From G965218495 sp965262785 (GTDB lineage Bacteria; Bacteroidota; Rhodothermia; Rhodothermales; Bin80): DNA of 64,000 nt. How positions within the stretch are numbered: the stretch's first letter is position 1; the number at the start of each line of letters is the position of its first letter. The position numbers and the translations under genes were made by a program. A model generated the notes under the pieces. It searched no databases, was not told where the DNA came from, and saw only the letters and a program-made list of their open reading frames with translations. Positions 37,614-46,434 of the stretch are shown one piece after another. The stretch is taken from contig OZ253559.1 of assembly GCA_965262785.1 (NCBI GenBank), positions 3,968,001 to 4,032,000 on the forward strand, read 5' to 3'.

Positions 37614-38549
37614 ATGAGCAGCATTCAGGACAATTCGCTTCGATATCTGGATCCGGTAATGGTGTCCCGGCTCAAGAACATGGAGCTGCGCGCACGACTG
37701 GTGGTGGAAGGCTTCATCACGGGACTTCATAAGAGCCCTTACCACGGCTTTTCGGTGGAGTTTGCGGAGCATCGCCCCTATAATCCAGGTGACGAACTGC
37801 GCCGCGTGGACTGGAAGGTGTTCGGCAAGACGGATCGTCACTACGTCAAGCAGTACGAAGAAGAGACAAACCTGCGTCACTATGTGGTGCTGGACACCTC
37901 TCCTTCTATGCGGTATCGGCATGCAGGTCAGCTGACCAAGCTTGAATACGGTTCATACTTGGCCGCTGCCTTGCATTTCCTAATGGTCAAACAACGCGAT
38001 GCCACAAGCCTTGTAGCATACGACGAGCGTGTGCACACCTTGATGCCGCCGAAGGCCACTATGCGGTATCTTCGCCAGATTCTGGCACGGCTGGACCACC
38101 TGTCAAGGCTTGCACCCGATGGCCGGCTCACTAACACCGCTTCCGCGCTCCACGAAGTCGCCGAACGCATCGCTCTCCGGTCGTTGGTGGTGGTCATCAC
38201 GGACTTGTTCGACAATGTGAGTTCGCAGCACTCGCTGATTCGCGCCCTGCGGCACCTTCGTCATCGCGGGCATGAGGTGTTGGTGTTTCGAGTCTTGGAA
38301 AGCGCCACAGAGCGGTCCTTCAACTTTCCTGATGTGCCTATGGTGTTCCGTGATATGGAGTCCCAGGAAGAGATCACGCTTCACCCCGCACAACTGCGCC
38401 GCGGATTTGTACAAGCCGTTCAAACCAACAGTGAGGAATTCCGTCGGCGTTGCCTGGAGCATAGTATCGACTTCGTCGAACTCGACACCGGCGAACCCTA
38501 CGACACGGCTCTACTCGCCTATCTCAACAAGCGTCGCAGACTGCATTAG
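37614..38549 (+). CDS. DUF58 domain-containing protein
   Basis: A 311-residue protein of the DUF58 group, which has a von Willebrand A-like fold and often partners MoxR ATPases. The DUF58 signature is RPYNPGDELRRVDWKVFGKT, followed by a MIDAS-like VVLDTSPSM. There is no predicted transmembrane helix. A GTG at 37611 and ATG at 37614 are both possible. The ChlI/MoxR-like ATPase at 7609 is far away, so a direct pairing is not supported by position. It stands 21 bp before the M20 peptidase and may share a transcript. Confidence 0.9.
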   Translation: MSSIQDNSLRYLDPVMVSRLKNMELRARLVVEGFITGLHKSPYHGFSVEFAEHRPYNPGDELRRVDWKVFGKTDRHYVKQYEEETNLRHYVVLDTSPSMRYRHAGQLTKLEYGSYLAAALHFLMVKQRDATSLVAYDERVHTLMPPKATMRYLRQILARLDHLSRLAPDGRLTNTASALHEVAERIALRSLVVVITDLFDNVSSQHSLIRALRHLRHRGHEVLVFRVLESATERSFNFPDVPMVFRDMESQEEITLHPAQLRRGFVQAVQTNSEEFRRRCLEHSIDFVELDTGEPYDTALLAYLNKRRRLH

Positions 38550-38570
38550 CACCTGATCGACTACCCTTCC

Positions 38571-39767
38571 ATGGTCAACCAGATCAAGGCCGCTGCGGAG
38601 CAGGTTTTCCCGACCGTGACCCAAATACGGCGCACGATCCACCGCAGTCCGGAGCTTGCCTTTGAAGAGTACGAGACGGCACGTCTGGTTCGCGAGACGC
38701 TAGCTCCATTGGGCATGCATGTGCGCACTGGCGTAGCCAAGACAGGCGTGGTCGCAACCCTGGAAGGGGGGCAACCCGGGCCCACCATCCTGCTGCGCGC
38801 TGACATGGATGCTCTGCCCATTCAAGAAGAGACCCGCGCCGCTTTTGCATCCACCCGTGCGGGGGTAATGCATGCGTGCGGGCACGATGTACATACGGCT
38901 TCGCTACTCGGCACCGCCATGATACTGAGCCAACTGCGCGCAAGCGTTCCTGGCAAGGTTAGAATGGTGTTTCAGCCCAGCGAGGAACTGTTACCTGGAG
39001 GAGCCAAGCCGATGATTGACGCAGGCGCCCTTTCTGCGGAGGTCGGCCACCCGGCACCGATTGCGGCATTTGCGCAGCATGTCCTGCACTCTTTACCCGC
39101 CGGGACAATAGGCGTGCGCAGCGGAATGTTTATGGCGTCTTCGGATGAACTGTTCGTGCACATTCAAGGCCAGGGCGGCCACGCGGCGGAGCCCCACCGA
39201 CTTTCGGGCGACGCCGTACTGGCGGCTGCCCACGTGGTTGTCGCGTTGCAGAGCGTGATCAGTCGCCACTGTCCTCCAGATGTGCCCAGCGTGCTTTCTT
39301 TCGGCAAGATTGATGCACAAGGCGCGACGAACGTTATTCCCAAAAGTGTAACTATGGAGGGGACATTCAGGGCCATGCACGAAGGATGGCGCAAAGAAGC
39401 GCACAGTATACTCTGTCGCGTAGCCCAAAGCACAGCGGCGGCCTACGGTGCCGCCGCCACGGTAGACATCAAGAAGGGCTACCCCGCGTTGTACAACGAT
39501 CCAGATGCCGCGGCACTGACGCGCAGCGCAGCCCAGGACTACGCAGGAGAAGCAAACACGGTGGACGCGGACTTGTGGTTTGCAAGTGAAGACTTCGCGT
39601 ACTTCCTGCAAGCGGTGCCCGGTGCGCTATATCAGGTCGGCGCTGGGTGTTCGCATGCAATTCATACTTCCCGATTTCTGGCGGATGACGCGGCGTTGTC
39701 GGTTGGCTCCGGCTTTATGGCCTATCTCGCATGGCGTTTTCTGGCGGCGCGTGCTGGCTCAGCTTAG
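38571..39767 (+). CDS. M20 family amidohydrolase/peptidase
   Basis: A zinc-dependent amidohydrolase of 398 residues, similar to N-acyl-L-amino-acid and hippurate hydrolases. The metal site is LLRADMDALPIQEE, then MHACGHDVHTASLLGTAM, and VFQPSEELLPGGAKPMI. VDADLWFASEDFAYF lies near the C-terminus. A dimerisation lid domain is inserted at about residues 180-295, as is normal in the family. Cytoplasmic, since no signal peptide is present. Substrate unknown; acyl-amino acid or peptide cleavage is inferred. Confidence 0.93.
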   Translation: MVNQIKAAAEQVFPTVTQIRRTIHRSPELAFEEYETARLVRETLAPLGMHVRTGVAKTGVVATLEGGQPGPTILLRADMDALPIQEETRAAFASTRAGVMHACGHDVHTASLLGTAMILSQLRASVPGKVRMVFQPSEELLPGGAKPMIDAGALSAEVGHPAPIAAFAQHVLHSLPAGTIGVRSGMFMASSDELFVHIQGQGGHAAEPHRLSGDAVLAAAHVVVALQSVISRHCPPDVPSVLSFGKIDAQGATNVIPKSVTMEGTFRAMHEGWRKEAHSILCRVAQSTAAAYGAAATVDIKKGYPALYNDPDAAALTRSAAQDYAGEANTVDADLWFASEDFAYFLQAVPGALYQVGAGCSHAIHTSRFLADDAALSVGSGFMAYLAWRFLAARAGSA

Positions 39768-39931
39768 CTAAACCCATTATCAGTCCCGCTTACCATAACC
39801 GCCTTCCAGTATTTTTTGTCGCCTTCACAGCCTGGATATGGGGCTACCCTTGGGCAAGATCCGTAACGTCTTAATGACAAAAAACCCGTATTCTTGTAGT
39901 CTCCGCCACTGGCAGCAAGCAGTCTAAGAAT

Positions 39932-42589
39932 ATGGAGCAGCATTCATCAGAACAACTGGTTCCAAATCAGGCGGCAGGGACATCCGATGTCAACGATACG
40001 GATACCCAAAGCAGCGCTGAAGAAGCAGACTCGTCGTGGCGTAGCAGGTTTACGCTAAGACATCTCCGGCTGGCGCCCCGAATCTTTATCGCCAACTCGG
40101 CGCTGCTCATTATCACGATTTTGGCGACCTCGATTACGCTGCTGGTCAACTCTTCGACATCGCTGCGCGACCAGACTAGCGACAATGCGGAGCAGCTGGC
40201 AAGGCTGATAGCAGGCAAGTACGGAGATATTGGCGAGATTTCCCTTGCCAGCGTGGCAAAAACCGTCGATGTAATTCTGGACGACCCCATGACGGCACAG
40301 GCCGCCATCGCGGCTTACCTGGTGGAGGCAGCTGAAGCGGCAGGATACGACACCTCTTCCGTTATTGACATCCTAACTTCCATTGCGTCGGAAACCGTAC
40401 TTGACGAGTTCTGGATCACCGACACCACTGCATACGCTTACTTAACCAACGTTCGCTATTCTGAAGGCGAGTTGGAGGGCGAATTAATTTATTTTGCTTT
40501 CGACCCTGATCCTTCGAATCAGCCGCAGGCACACAAGTTTTACCCGCTCCTCCACGCGCCCCCCGACTCGTTTGCAGTAGTGACGCAGCCCGCTCAGGTG
40601 CGTGAGGTTGACCAAAAAACATTCAAATATGTCGGCGTCAGCGGCACAGATCACAACCGAATCGTCCAGGTAGGCAATGAGCTCGTTTTTGGTAATCAAG
40701 AGCTCTTGCGGCAGTCCTATGCCAGCGAACGCGCAGACGTGTCCGCCGTAATTGAAGGCAACTTGGGGCAGCATATGCGCGTGGAGGGCACTATCCTGGA
40801 CCACTTCATCGAGGCAGCAGAAGCTGCTGACTGGGGCAAAGACTCCATCGAAGCAGTCTTCGCCACCCTGGTCGACAGGACCAACATCGGCGAAATCCGT
40901 GTTGCCACACTGGATGGACGTATAGTGTACACAAGCATACCGACGGATGCCAGACCCTTCTTGCCGCAGGTCGACACGCTGCGCAGCTTGGACCTGTCGC
41001 GTCAGCAGTGGGTGGATCATCCAACCAGATCCGACAACGAGCATGGGACGGCATACAAATATGTAACGGTTGCACGCCAGCATGGCAAGCGCATCGTGCA
41101 GGTCGGACTTGCCATTGAAAGCGCGTCCGGCAACGTGCTGTATACCGTTTACCAGGATGAGGCTAATTTCCTCGTCAGAGAGGGCTATCCTCAAGCTCTG
41201 TGGATTGTCAATCAAGACAACAACCTCGCGGCGGCCGCTCAGAGCGAACCGTTGCTGTATTTAGGTGGTGGCGATCTGTCGGCGTTTGTGGCATTTGATT
41301 CCCTTATGGCAGAGTCTTCTGCCGCCCGAGTGGCACTCGATAGCGCCATGGCCCCAGGCAATCAGGACGTAATACGCGTGGCCAGACTCGGACTGCTTGA
41401 TCCTGAGCAACGAGGCACCTGGGCTGCTTCCCCAGTCAACATTGGGGAACAGCGAATTGGCGGCGTTCTATTCTTCGTGAATATGGATGAGATCGCCAAC
41501 AACGTTTGGGGCGAGGCGCGGCAGACCGCCCTGATTGCGATCCTTCTCTTGGCATTTACGGCGGCTGCCACCTATTTCGGAACCCAGCTGCTTACGCGCC
41601 CAATCGGGAAAATTGCCGATGCCGCGCGCATGGTCGAGTCTGGCGAACAGCTCGACTACGACCTTATCCGCCCGGTAATGCAGCGTAGCGATGAAATTGG
41701 GTCTCTGGCCCGCGTCTTTGAAGACATGGCAATTCAGGTATTCAACCGCGAGGAGGTCTTGGAGGCACTTGTTTCGGAGCGGACGCTGGCCCTTCAGACA
41801 ACCAATGCAGAGCTTCGTCAAGCTCAGCGCGTAATCACGCGGGATTTGGAGATGGCGAAGGTTGTCCAGGCTGCCTTGGTGCGGGAAGGCACGGTGGACT
41901 TCAAAGGATTTACCGTGTGCGCCAGAATGGAGCCGGCGCTGCGCGTCGGCGGTGATTTTGTTGACTTCGTTGAATTCACTCCCGGGCATCTCTTTGTTGT
42001 GGTAGGCGATGTTTCAGGCAAAGGAGTGGCGTCCGCACTATTTATGGCCGCTTCGCAGGCGGCCTTGAAGTACGCCGTGGCGGAGGGCGTTGGCACTATT
42101 TCGGACATTGCGGAAGAAGCTAACCGGCGACTGTGTAGCCAGAATCCTATGGACCTGTTTGTGACAGTAATCCTGGCCATAGTTGAATTGTCAACGGGGA
42201 TGATAGAGTACGTAAGTGCCGGTCATGAGCCTCCGTATATTCTGGCCCCAGACGGTTCGCGCAACAACTTGCCGATGACGGGTGGCCTAGCCATGGGTGT
42301 ATTGGATGACTTCCCCTACGAGAGTAAGACAATGCAGTTTATGCCCGGCGAAACGCTTGTCATGTATTCGGATGGCCTTACGGACATGGTCAACATGAGC
42401 GGCGAGCTGTTCGGCAAGAACAGGCTGGAGACCTCGATCGACGATGCGGGCAGCCGCCTTCCGCAGGATATCGTTGATAAAGTATGGTCGGATATTCTTA
42501 CCTTTTCCGTTGGTACGGCACCGGCTGATGACATGACTTGCCTCGTACTACACCACAAGACTGACAACGGACGTGCCTCAGAAGTTTAG
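39932..42589 (+). CDS. Membrane sensor with HAMP and SpoIIE-type PP2C phosphatase domain (module 1)
   Basis: A signalling protein of 885 residues. Two membrane segments (about 51-73 and 530-552) enclose a ~450-residue extracytoplasmic sensor region of unknown fold. A HAMP domain (TRPIGKIADAARMVESGEQL) follows, then a linker helix and a SpoIIE phosphatase domain. Its metal aspartates are readable in GGDFVDFVEF, VVGDVSGKGVASALF, VMYSDGLTDM and PADDMTCLVL. It should dephosphorylate the STAS protein encoded two genes on, in response to an envelope signal. It overlaps the RsbW-like gene by 17 bp, so the pair is coupled. Confidence 0.93.
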   Translation: MEQHSSEQLVPNQAAGTSDVNDTDTQSSAEEADSSWRSRFTLRHLRLAPRIFIANSALLIITILATSITLLVNSSTSLRDQTSDNAEQLARLIAGKYGDIGEISLASVAKTVDVILDDPMTAQAAIAAYLVEAAEAAGYDTSSVIDILTSIASETVLDEFWITDTTAYAYLTNVRYSEGELEGELIYFAFDPDPSNQPQAHKFYPLLHAPPDSFAVVTQPAQVREVDQKTFKYVGVSGTDHNRIVQVGNELVFGNQELLRQSYASERADVSAVIEGNLGQHMRVEGTILDHFIEAAEAADWGKDSIEAVFATLVDRTNIGEIRVATLDGRIVYTSIPTDARPFLPQVDTLRSLDLSRQQWVDHPTRSDNEHGTAYKYVTVARQHGKRIVQVGLAIESASGNVLYTVYQDEANFLVREGYPQALWIVNQDNNLAAAAQSEPLLYLGGGDLSAFVAFDSLMAESSAARVALDSAMAPGNQDVIRVARLGLLDPEQRGTWAASPVNIGEQRIGGVLFFVNMDEIANNVWGEARQTALIAILLLAFTAAATYFGTQLLTRPIGKIADAARMVESGEQLDYDLIRPVMQRSDEIGSLARVFEDMAIQVFNREEVLEALVSERTLALQTTNAELRQAQRVITRDLEMAKVVQAALVREGTVDFKGFTVCARMEPALRVGGDFVDFVEFTPGHLFVVVGDVSGKGVASALFMAASQAALKYAVAEGVGTISDIAEEANRRLCSQNPMDLFVTVILAIVELSTGMIEYVSAGHEPPYILAPDGSRNNLPMTGGLAMGVLDDFPYESKTMQFMPGETLVMYSDGLTDMVNMSGELFGKNRLETSIDDAGSRLPQDIVDKVWSDILTFSVGTAPADDMTCLVLHHKTDNGRASEV

Positions 42590-42992
42590 AGTTACCCTAC
42601 AGGCCCAATTAGGCGAGTTGCGGACCTTAGCCAGCATGGTTGAGGCTTTCGGTGAAACCCATCATCTGGCAGACCGCACAACGTTTATTATGAACCTCGC
42701 GCTGGATGAACTAATCACCAACGTGCTCGTGCACGGCCAATTTGACGAAGGTGTTGAGCCAAGCATCGAGGTTGAACTTAGCCTCAATGGCGATACGGCA
42801 TTGCTTGTTATCGAGTCTAACGACGTACAGTTTGATCCTACCCAAGAGACGAAACCAGATACGGAGTCAGATCTGCTGACCCGCGGAATCGGGGGCTTGG
42901 GTCTTCACCTGGTAAAATCCCAAGCGTCTCGCGTATCATACGAATACGCCCGCGGGAAGAACCGGCTTACTATCGAATATGATGCACCGTAA
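42573..42992 (+). CDS. RsbW-like HATPase, anti-sigma kinase fold, with degenerate G1 box (module 1)
   Basis: A protein of 139 residues of the HATPase_c_2/RsbW fold. The N-box is clear (LALDELITNVLVHG, Glu46 and Asn50) and the glycine-rich G2 lid is GIGGLGLHLVKS. In the G1 box, where homologs read Asp-Asp-Gly before xxFDP, this protein reads Ser-Asn-Asp (ESNDVQFDPTQ, about 81-91). The adenine-contacting Asp is therefore missing and ATP binding may be weak. A GTG start at 42573 is used. It lies between the phosphatase and the STAS gene. Confidence 0.85.
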   Translation: MPQKFRVTLQAQLGELRTLASMVEAFGETHHLADRTTFIMNLALDELITNVLVHGQFDEGVEPSIEVELSLNGDTALLVIESNDVQFDPTQETKPDTESDLLTRGIGGLGLHLVKSQASRVSYEYARGKNRLTIEYDAP

Positions 42993-43027
42993 TCCAATTA
43001 CTGTGCGCTTCGCTCCGTATCTAACCT

Positions 43028-43036
43028 AAAGGAGGT
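43028..43036 (+). promoter_or_regulatory. Very strong Shine-Dalgarno before the STAS gene
   Basis: AAAGGAGGT, complementary to the 3' end of 16S rRNA, is placed six bases before the GTG start at 43043. Few genes in the window have such a site, so the STAS antagonist may be made in excess over its kinase. Confidence 0.7.
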
Positions 43037-43042
43037 AGCTAG

Positions 43043-43393
43043 GTGGCAAAGACACTTCACATCGAGACAGAGCACGTTGACGACAAACTGATCCTGACCC
43101 CAGTCGATCGCATCGACAGCTCCGTGGCGCGAGATTTTGAAGATTTCGTGCACGAACGCATAACAGAAGGCAACGCAAAGCTGATAGTGGACTTTTCCCG
43201 CCTTGGCTTTATTAGCAGCGCAGGCATGCGCGTGCTACTGATAAACGCGAAAAAGCTGCGGATTCGCGGCGGTGGAGGAAAGCTTGTGCTGTGCAACATG
43301 CGCGACAGCATCCGTGAGATTTTCAGCATAAGTGGCTTCGATCACATCATCACCATCTGTGGCACGCGGGAGGAGGCATTGGAGGCGCTGTAG
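43043..43393 (+). CDS. STAS-domain anti-sigma factor antagonist (module 1)
   Basis: A 116-residue SpoIIAA/RsbV-like protein. LIVDFSRLGFISSAGMRVLL contains the phosphorylatable serine, expected to be Ser59 by alignment to the DSSG motif. Unphosphorylated, it binds the RsbW-like partner and frees that kinase's target. It uses a GTG start and a strong ribosome binding site. It is the third gene of module 1 (phosphatase, kinase, antagonist). The target released by this module, usually a sigma factor or an effector, is not encoded nearby. Confidence 0.92.
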   Translation: MAKTLHIETEHVDDKLILTPVDRIDSSVARDFEDFVHERITEGNAKLIVDFSRLGFISSAGMRVLLINAKKLRIRGGGGKLVLCNMRDSIREIFSISGFDHIITICGTREEALEAL

Positions 43394-43770
43394 AATGAAT
43401 GGTCCGGGGCACCGAAGCAGCTGCGCCGTGCGGCCTTCCTACTCCCACTAAGCGTAACCTATTGCGTGGGCTCGACCAAGTTCGCAGGCCCCTTCTCCAA
43501 GAATCTGCAACGCATTTGCCAGGTCCGTTTGCGAACGGTAGCTTGCCGCAAGAGTACGGAATTTCTATCCGCGTGCCATGGGCCTGCACGCAAGGTGTGG
43601 TCCAGCGCCGCAAAAGGGTGGATTCAGTTCGGCAACTATTGCCCTGGAGCCAACACGGCCCACCCGCTACGCTGAGCGCGCCGCTTGGGCACAAGTCGGG
43701 CCAGAAGCTCACTCGCTACGAATGCTGCCTGGCGCAGGGGCACGGCCGAATGGGCAACAGAGCGCTCCCG
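43394..43770. other. 377-bp gap between convergent STAS and amt genes
   Basis: No convincing gene. Long frames on the plus strand cross into the amt gene antisense and show no motif. No hairpin with a T-run was found, although both flanking genes end towards this region. Confidence 0.5.
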
Positions 43771-45057
43771 CTAGTCGAGCCCGTCCTCCTCTTCGTCCGG
43801 TTCCGGCATCAGCACGAACTCCGGGTAGGCTTCTATGCCCAGTTCGGCTACGTCTTGACCCAGGCGCTCGACAGAGCGCGATATGCGTGCACCGATAGTC
43901 ATCTCAACAACCTTCCACAGCGCAAACGAGAGCGTAAAGACGAACACGCCGACCGACATCACACCAAGTAGCTGAATTCCAATGTTCACTTCGCTATGGG
44001 TGATAGCTACTGCCAGTGTGCCCCAGATACCAGCGAAAAGGTGCGCAGGCACAGCGCCGACCACATCATCCACTCGAAATCTCTCCAATAGCCTAATTCC
44101 TCCCGTGCAGACAATCGCCCCAACTCCGCCAATGATTATTGCCCAATAGTGGTTAACCATGTCTGGGGCCGCCGTGACAGCTACAAGTCCGGCAATCGCA
44201 CCGTTAAGGATCGAAACGAGGTCGAAACGCCCCAGGATCGGCCGCGCGAATATTATCGCAGTGACTACCCCTGCTGCGGCACCAAGGTTCGTGTTAACCA
44301 GAACGATACCCATGGTGGTAGCATCCGAGACGGACCCTAGCGCCAACACAGATCCGCCGTTGAATCCGAGCCAGCCAAACCAAAGAATGAAGACCCCCAG
44401 TGTCACCACGGGGACGCTGGAGGGCGGCGTAGCCTTTACGCTGCCGTCTTTTCGAAACTTGCCCATTCGTGCACCTACGACGATGGCACCAGCCAACGCA
44501 GCCCAGCCGCCCGTGCCATGGACAATCGTTGAGCCTGCAAAGTCGTGGAACCCAAGTTCGGCGAGCCAACCCGCCCCCCAGGTCCACGCCCCTACAACCG
44601 GGTAGATGAACGCGGTTAACACGAGAGTGAATGCAAAGAAAGCCCACAGGTTAACACGTTCAGCCAGCGCTCCAGATACGATGGAGGCTGCCGTGGCGAC
44701 AAAGACCATCTGGAAGAACCAGTCGCTCATCACCGAGTATCCATTCTCTACAACGGCTTCAATCGCTCCCTCGTCACCTCCGAGCAGTGCGACCTCCGCT
44801 GGCGAAGACCCGTACAGCAAACTGAAGGAGCCGATCCATCCCGACACGTCCACATACATCAGATTATACCCAATCGCATAAAACGCAATTCCCGCGATAG
44901 AATACGCGCCAATGTTCTTCAGGCAAATGACCGATGCGTTTTTCGTTCTAACCGATCCAGACTCCAGCATCGTGAATCCGGCCGCCATCCACATGACCAA
45001 GCCGCCCCAGATCAGGAATGACAAGGTGTTGAAGACAAACTGAACTTCCTGGCTCAT
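43771..45057 (-). CDS. amt: Ammonium transporter
   Basis: An inner-membrane ammonium channel of 428 residues with about eleven membrane segments. DFAGSTIVHGTGGWAALAGA contains the conserved first pore His, and LFAGIWGTLAVAIT the second. MWMAAGFTMLESGSVRTKNA near the N-terminus is typical. The C-terminal tail is acidic (EPDEEEDGLD). No GlnK/PII gene is attached, though amt and glnK are often paired; the gene begins 78 bp upstream of the Tsx-like gene's stop. Nitrogen control is not visible in the short upstream region. Confidence 0.96.
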   Translation of the reverse strand: MSQEVQFVFNTLSFLIWGGLVMWMAAGFTMLESGSVRTKNASVICLKNIGAYSIAGIAFYAIGYNLMYVDVSGWIGSFSLLYGSSPAEVALLGGDEGAIEAVVENGYSVMSDWFFQMVFVATAASIVSGALAERVNLWAFFAFTLVLTAFIYPVVGAWTWGAGWLAELGFHDFAGSTIVHGTGGWAALAGAIVVGARMGKFRKDGSVKATPPSSVPVVTLGVFILWFGWLGFNGGSVLALGSVSDATTMGIVLVNTNLGAAAGVVTAIIFARPILGRFDLVSILNGAIAGLVAVTAAPDMVNHYWAIIIGGVGAIVCTGGIRLLERFRVDDVVGAVPAHLFAGIWGTLAVAITHSEVNIGIQLLGVMSVGVFVFTLSFALWKVVEMTIGARISRSVERLGQDVAELGIEAYPEFVLMPEPDEEEDGLD

Positions 45058-45181
45058 GTCAATACGTCGGTAATGTGAGAAGATTACGCCGGGGCTGATT
45101 CAGCGTCGTTAACGAAGGACCCCCAGCATACAAGCAATGAAGAGTTGGTAGCCTAATGATCTGATTTTGATAGCTGCTCGG

Positions 45182-45979
45182 CTACATTCGCCAGACCAGC
45201 AAGAGCTGCGGAGCAATTTCGTCATTTGAGCTACCTAACTTGTTGCCCCAGTATTGAAATTCCACACCGGCATGCAGCATGCCGTCGCCCGTCACATCAA
45301 CCGTGAACTGAGGCTGCGCCAAAATCCATGACTTAACCTCGTAGCCAGTCTCGTCAGTGACGCCGCTAATGAATTCTGCGTGTCCAGCGCACGCAAACGA
45401 TGCGCTGCCCACCTTAAAGGGAATCAGCCAACTGACGTCAAACATGAATCCGACATCACTGGTCTTGGGAGCTCCCCCCTTTGCAAGACCGTCACTCGCA
45501 TCTATCATGGCAGTAAAATCCGTATTCAGGAAGATGAATCCCGGAACCGACCAGGAAAACTGCACCCCCGGCAATATCTTAAGGATATCGGCGTCGCCAT
45601 CAAAGTTGATGCCGCCTATGAGAGAAACATCGCGCAGAGCCCCCACCTTAATTTCCTTGCCACTCACCTTGCTGAGACTCAGCGTCGGGTACCACTCGCC
45701 ATAAAACTCCTTGTCGTTAAAGCCGTCATCCTCTACATCATCAATGAAATCAATAAAGAAAAAGCTTCCTCCGTACTTCCAGCCACTCGCATTCTGAAAT
45801 GTTAGGATCGAGGTCGTCGCCTTGTAACCGTCCTGGCTAAAAGGATTTACCAGCTTGCCAAATTGCCACGCGAAGTCTGTCTGAGCAGCACTTGGCAGCG
45901 CAACCAAAGTTACTAGAATTATGCCGATTAACCGGCGCAAGCATGCTCCCGCATTTCGCCTTGCGTTCTGATTAGCCAT
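45182..45979 (-). CDS. Outer-membrane channel, Tsx/OmpK-like
   Basis: A predicted outer-membrane beta-barrel of 265 residues with a signal peptide (ending about PSAAQT). WKYGGSFFFIDFIDDVED resembles Tsx and OmpK, which form channels for nucleosides. Alternating hydrophobic strands (FIFLNTDFTAM, HAGVEFQYWGNKLG) run to the C-terminus, which ends LLLVWRM. ATG at 45979 gives a proper signal peptide. A nucleoside role fits the pyrimidine-nucleoside phosphorylase elsewhere in the window, but the link is weak. Family level is moderately sure. Confidence 0.6.
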   Translation of the reverse strand: MANQNARRNAGACLRRLIGIILVTLVALPSAAQTDFAWQFGKLVNPFSQDGYKATTSILTFQNASGWKYGGSFFFIDFIDDVEDDGFNDKEFYGEWYPTLSLSKVSGKEIKVGALRDVSLIGGINFDGDADILKILPGVQFSWSVPGFIFLNTDFTAMIDASDGLAKGGAPKTSDVGFMFDVSWLIPFKVGSASFACAGHAEFISGVTDETGYEVKSWILAQPQFTVDVTGDGMLHAGVEFQYWGNKLGSSNDEIAPQLLLVWRM

Positions 45980-46072
45980 TGGCCTTGTAGATTGTGTGGA
46001 GAGTCTAAGGCGCCGCACGGGCACCCGAATGCAAACTATGGTACGGAAAATCGGTGACGCGCGCTTAATTTT

Positions 46073-46093
46073 CAAGGGATTCGAAATCCCTTG
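46073..46093. terminator. Perfect hairpin downstream of nfu
   Basis: Arms CAAGGGATT (46073-46081) and AATCCCTTG (46085-46093) pair perfectly around a three-base CGA loop. It lies 47 bp past the nfu stop and 94 bp before the Tsx-like start on the minus strand. A run of six Ts lies on the plus side after a short spacer, so the orientation is ambiguous. As a terminator for the mrp-nfu transcript it lacks a U-run. Confidence 0.4.
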
Positions 46094-46139
46094 CGTCCCT
46101 TTTTTGGCCTTAGCGCCAGAAAAGCACCTGGTAGCCTGG

Positions 46140-46406
46140 TTAGACGTTAATCGCCTCTACTCTGCGGATGTGTGGAACTGCGTGCCGCAGGGCCTGCTCG
46201 ATGCCGGCACGCAGCGTCATGGTGCTCATGGGGCATGCCCCGCACGCGCCCAGAAGCTCCAACCTGACCACCATGTCCTTAGTAATGCTGCGTAGCCGGA
46301 CCGACCCGCCATCCGCGTTGAGGTACGGCCGAATGGAGTCCAGACCATCTTCTATCTGACGCCGAAGCGCTTCGTCGCAATTGGGGTCGTAAGACTCCTT
46401 TGGCAT
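46140..46406 (-). CDS. NifU-like C-terminal domain (Nfu) Fe-S carrier
   Basis: An 88-residue carrier of Fe-S clusters. IRPYLNADGGSVRL is the domain signature and the cluster cysteines are Cys55 and Cys58 in LGACGACPMSTMTL. It assembles or passes 4Fe-4S clusters to apo-enzymes. It lies 28 bp after mrp, another Fe-S carrier gene, so the two probably form one unit. The short form without an N-terminal degenerate domain is common in Bacteroidota. Confidence 0.94.
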   Translation of the reverse strand: MPKESYDPNCDEALRRQIEDGLDSIRPYLNADGGSVRLRSITKDMVVRLELLGACGACPMSTMTLRAGIEQALRHAVPHIRRVEAINV

Positions 46407-46434
46407 GACCTATAGTGCTTTGCGTATGTGCTAT

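Noticed and set aside
43399..43971. A 190-residue plus-strand frame
   Set aside because: Its second half is antisense to the amt gene; no motif.
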